NCBI GenBank assembly: GCA_015179025.1
Contig: WHUX01000327.1
Coordinates: 1 to 43,308 of the forward strand
DNA: 43,308 nt
DNA from: Terfezia claveryi
Taxonomy: Eukaryota > Ascomycota > Pezizomycetes > Pezizales > Pezizaceae
Direction of reading: 5' to 3'
Both the position numbers and the translations under genes were made by a program. Shown one piece after another: positions 40,878-43,308 of this stretch; within the stretch, counting starts at the first letter, position 1; each line of letters starts with the position of its first letter. The notes beneath the pieces are model-generated. The model was not told where the DNA came from and ran no database searches. It saw only the letters and a program-made list of their open reading frames with translations.

Positions 40878-41811
40878 CTTCTCCATATAGAAGGATTTCC
40901 TATTCTTACTTCTCTTGCTCTACTAAATTGGTTTCCATATGTATTAAGATTTAATATATTATTAACATTAGCATTAACATGAATATCCTTAGTATTTTCT
41001 TGACTCAGTATTTTATCTCATTCTTGTTAGATGAGAGCTTGAGTCTTATTCCTAGTTCATAGTCCTTGTTTTCCTCTAGTAATCCAATGTCTCTTGAATG
41101 TATCTTCTATACTTTCGATTGTCTAGAAGTCTTGGAGAATTTTGGTAGTGATATCCTTGGCGTTTACCTAGGAATCATATTTAGTAGAGTATCCTAGCTA
41201 TCTGACCTTATATTGTCTTTCTCCAGTTCGAGGAGCTGTTCTAAATTCTAATACTTTTTTAACTTTATAATGATTATCTTAAATTGGTCCTGGTTCTTGA
41301 GTTTGTCTATAAGGGAACTGAGTAGGATTATTTTTATAATAGGGTTTAAGTTTACTGATATGAAAAGTATTATATATGAGGTGGAGGTTAGGTTACTAGA
41401 TAGATTTAGGCTATAATTATTGTATTTCTGATTACTAGAAACAATAGGAAATGGGCATAGTCATTTTGGTTTGAGTTTAAGTGAAATATTCGATAAGTTG
41501 ATATTTTCTGAGGAAAGTATGACTTATTCTACAATTGAACATTTGGTTGTATTAGGTAGTCATTTGTTTGCTTAAGATACTTAAGTCTTCTTGGCATTAT
41601 ATAGATTTTTTGTCATTACTTCATAATATTCATTTACTAGTATATATATATTCATAAGATATAAAGTATCGATATGCCAACATGTATATAAAATCTAATT
41701 AGTATTGAATAGGGGCTATTTTATCTAGCGGCATTATACCTAGAGTTAAGTTTAAACTATATTTCTAGAAGTTTGTATAGCCAATCAAATCCTTCAATTT
41801 TACAGGCTCTT
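40878..41811 (-). pseudogene. pol: A3 pol 3' end: integrase tail and chromodomain
   Basis: This aligns with A1 2538 to about 3480. The chromodomain remnant is at about 41275-41130, matching the A1 chromodomain. The sequence is cut at 41811 by insertion of A2; the rest of A3, if present, is beyond the window. Stops are frequent. Confidence 0.8.
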
Positions 41812-42488
41812 TGTAATGGAGAACGTTGTTTCATTGCTTATATAATTGATTATATACTTTTGTATTTCCTATATTACTACTATGTTATGTAATTAAGCCT
41901 CTCGGTTGAAGGAATAGCCTTCTACCACCTCCTATTGTTTTATAAGTGTCTATAGTATGCGGAAGTTGCCATGGGAACTTCCATGGAACTTACCATATGA
42001 GCACACCCTCATTATGGCGCGTGACCTCTGTTTAAAGGCGTGTGAGTTACTACTATGGCCATATGACCATCGTTTATAGCGTGTGACTCATTACTATGGC
42101 CACATGACCCCTTTTGTACAGCGCACCACCTTCTGGTGTGCCCCCTTTATTGTATTTATTTCCTTAGTCATCAGATCTCAGAGGAGTATAAATAGGCCGC
42201 TGGATTCCCTCTGGAATCCACAGAAAGACAAGAAGCAACCAAGCAAGCACTCAGAGCAAGCAAGCCTATATTCCGATCAGATCAAGATCATATAGCTTAG
42301 ATAGCACAAATCATATAAGATAGATTACACAGTTAATTACTGTTCCCTTTGGAAACGTCCCACATAGTAATCTCCCAACCCTTCTGAGGTCTTACCTCAG
42401 CAGAACCGAAATACACAAACGTCCATGCCTACGAATATAGATTGTATAAACGGTACCGAATGAATACTGTCTAGTACCATTCATTACA
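41812..42488 (+). repeat. A2 5' LTR
   Basis: 677 bp with the cleanest family ends, TGTAATGGAG...CATTCATTACA. It is visibly less AT-shifted than the A1 and A3 LTRs, so A2 is the youngest A copy. It interrupts A3 in the opposite orientation. The left flank is CTCTT; the right flank lies outside the window. Confidence 0.93.
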
Positions 42489-43308
42489 TTTTTTTTAACT
42501 CACTTACCTAATCTTTACTCTTAAATCCAAGGCCTGATCAACCTTCGGATACCTTTATTACACTCACACAAGTGTATACAATTTGACACCTAAGTGGACA
42601 TATAAAATCGATATCGTTATTCAACTAGCTAGCCAACAAAATCCAACAAACGAGACATCAGACTCTCAACTGTAGTACATCAACAAAAGACTTAGAAGCA
42701 AGCTAAGAAGAGCTCTAACGGGCAGTGGTATCCCACATTAAACAATCCCACCCTCGTTCACAACACTTTTCCCAATAAGATCGACAACTCATCTTGCACT
42801 CCTAGTAACCACTATTACATCTGTACCTGTAAATCCAGTACACCATTGAAAAACCGGCCCCCAGGTCCCAGGAATAATTGGTCTAAACAACCAAGCGTCA
42901 CAATCCCAAGGTTCAAATCTCGCTGCTCCACTGCAGCCATTTCCTCCAGAAAAGAATTACCTCCATCAGAACCTTCCTTAGGCCCAGACATCTCTACCAA
43001 TACCTCTACACCCCAACGTCTACCTCAACACACCAATCAGAAAAAGTGACAATCTTGCCGGAAGAACTAGAACTAGATTCTAGACCAGTAGACGAAGAAA
43101 ACCAGGACATAAGAAATGCCAGGATCCTGACATCCAGCCTCACCAGCTGCGTGAGCCACTGAGCCAACAGAACCGTCAGTCGAACAGAGATCATAAGGAT
43201 CATCAGCCACCACACCATCAGCACAGAAAGGTGCCAAAGAAGAAAAGTAACTCGACAATCATATCGCATAACCAGCTGCATTTGGTTTGCGGGCAGACAG
43301 ACAAATAC
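42489..43308 (+). other. A2 5' leader, cut by window end
   Basis: About 820 bp with no long sense frame. By alignment with A1 it ends just before the gag ATG (A1 17891). It starts with an eight-T run next to the LTR, where a primer-binding site would be expected; no tRNA-like TGG motif or LTR complement is evident. Antisense frames of 61-91 codons are open here (42815-43000, 43006-43281). Confidence 0.8.

Noticed and set aside
41807..41811. CTCTT flank shared by A2 and A1 as a preferred target site
   Set aside because: Only two cases in pyrimidine-rich context, the right flanks do not match, and A1 lacks a duplication, so this is probably coincidence.

Overview
The window is a nested retrotransposon graveyard, with no host gene I can recognise. 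It most likely comes from a filamentous fungus, probably an ascomycete. Three observations point there: the Ty3/Gypsy elements carry chromodomains (chromoviruses), one family looks self-primed in the Tf1 manner, and the older copies are AT-rich with nonsense codons of the C-to-T / G-to-A type expected from repeat-induced point mutation or methyl-C deamination. The species cannot be read from the sequence. The young inserts are visibly GC-rich and nearly intact, while the host elements around them are AT-rich.

Layout. 1-338 is the end of an E-type LTR cut by the window edge. 378-1859 is a pair of ~370 bp direct repeats (F). 1862-38992 is one old minus-strand chromovirus, A1, split twice. The first insert is B (7036-15874, a non-autonomous LTR element full of minisatellites), itself split by C (7387-13448, plus-strand chromovirus). 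The second is D1 (18657-37981, minus chromovirus), split by D2 (21443-34212, plus, same family), which is split inside its 5' LTR by E (22207-28350, minus, a relative of C). 38993-40205 is AT-rich non-element DNA holding minisatellites, a poly-A run and a 105-codon low-complexity open frame. 40206-41811 is a second A copy (A3, minus, 3' end only), interrupted at 41812 by a third copy (A2, plus), whose 5' LTR and long leader run to the window end.

Insertion order follows from nesting and from 5-bp target duplications: A1 first, then B and D1 into A1, C into B, D2 into D1, and E into D2. Target duplications are exact for C (AACTT), E (GTTCA) and D2 (ATAGG), and one mismatch from exact for D1 (ATAAT/GTAAT). 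Sequence decay agrees: A1, D1 and D2 are riddled with stops, while C and E each carry only a few lesions.

Function. C and E show a full chromovirus programme: gag with a CCHC knuckle, a canonical -1 frameshift signal (GGGAAAA, 5-nt spacer, perfect 9-bp stem), then protease, RT, RNase H, D,D35E integrase and a C-terminal chromodomain. A 9-nt motif just after the 5' LTR is complementary to a site in the LTR about 40 bp after a TATA box, which suggests self-priming. No copy in the window looks autonomous, because every gag or pol has at least one break.
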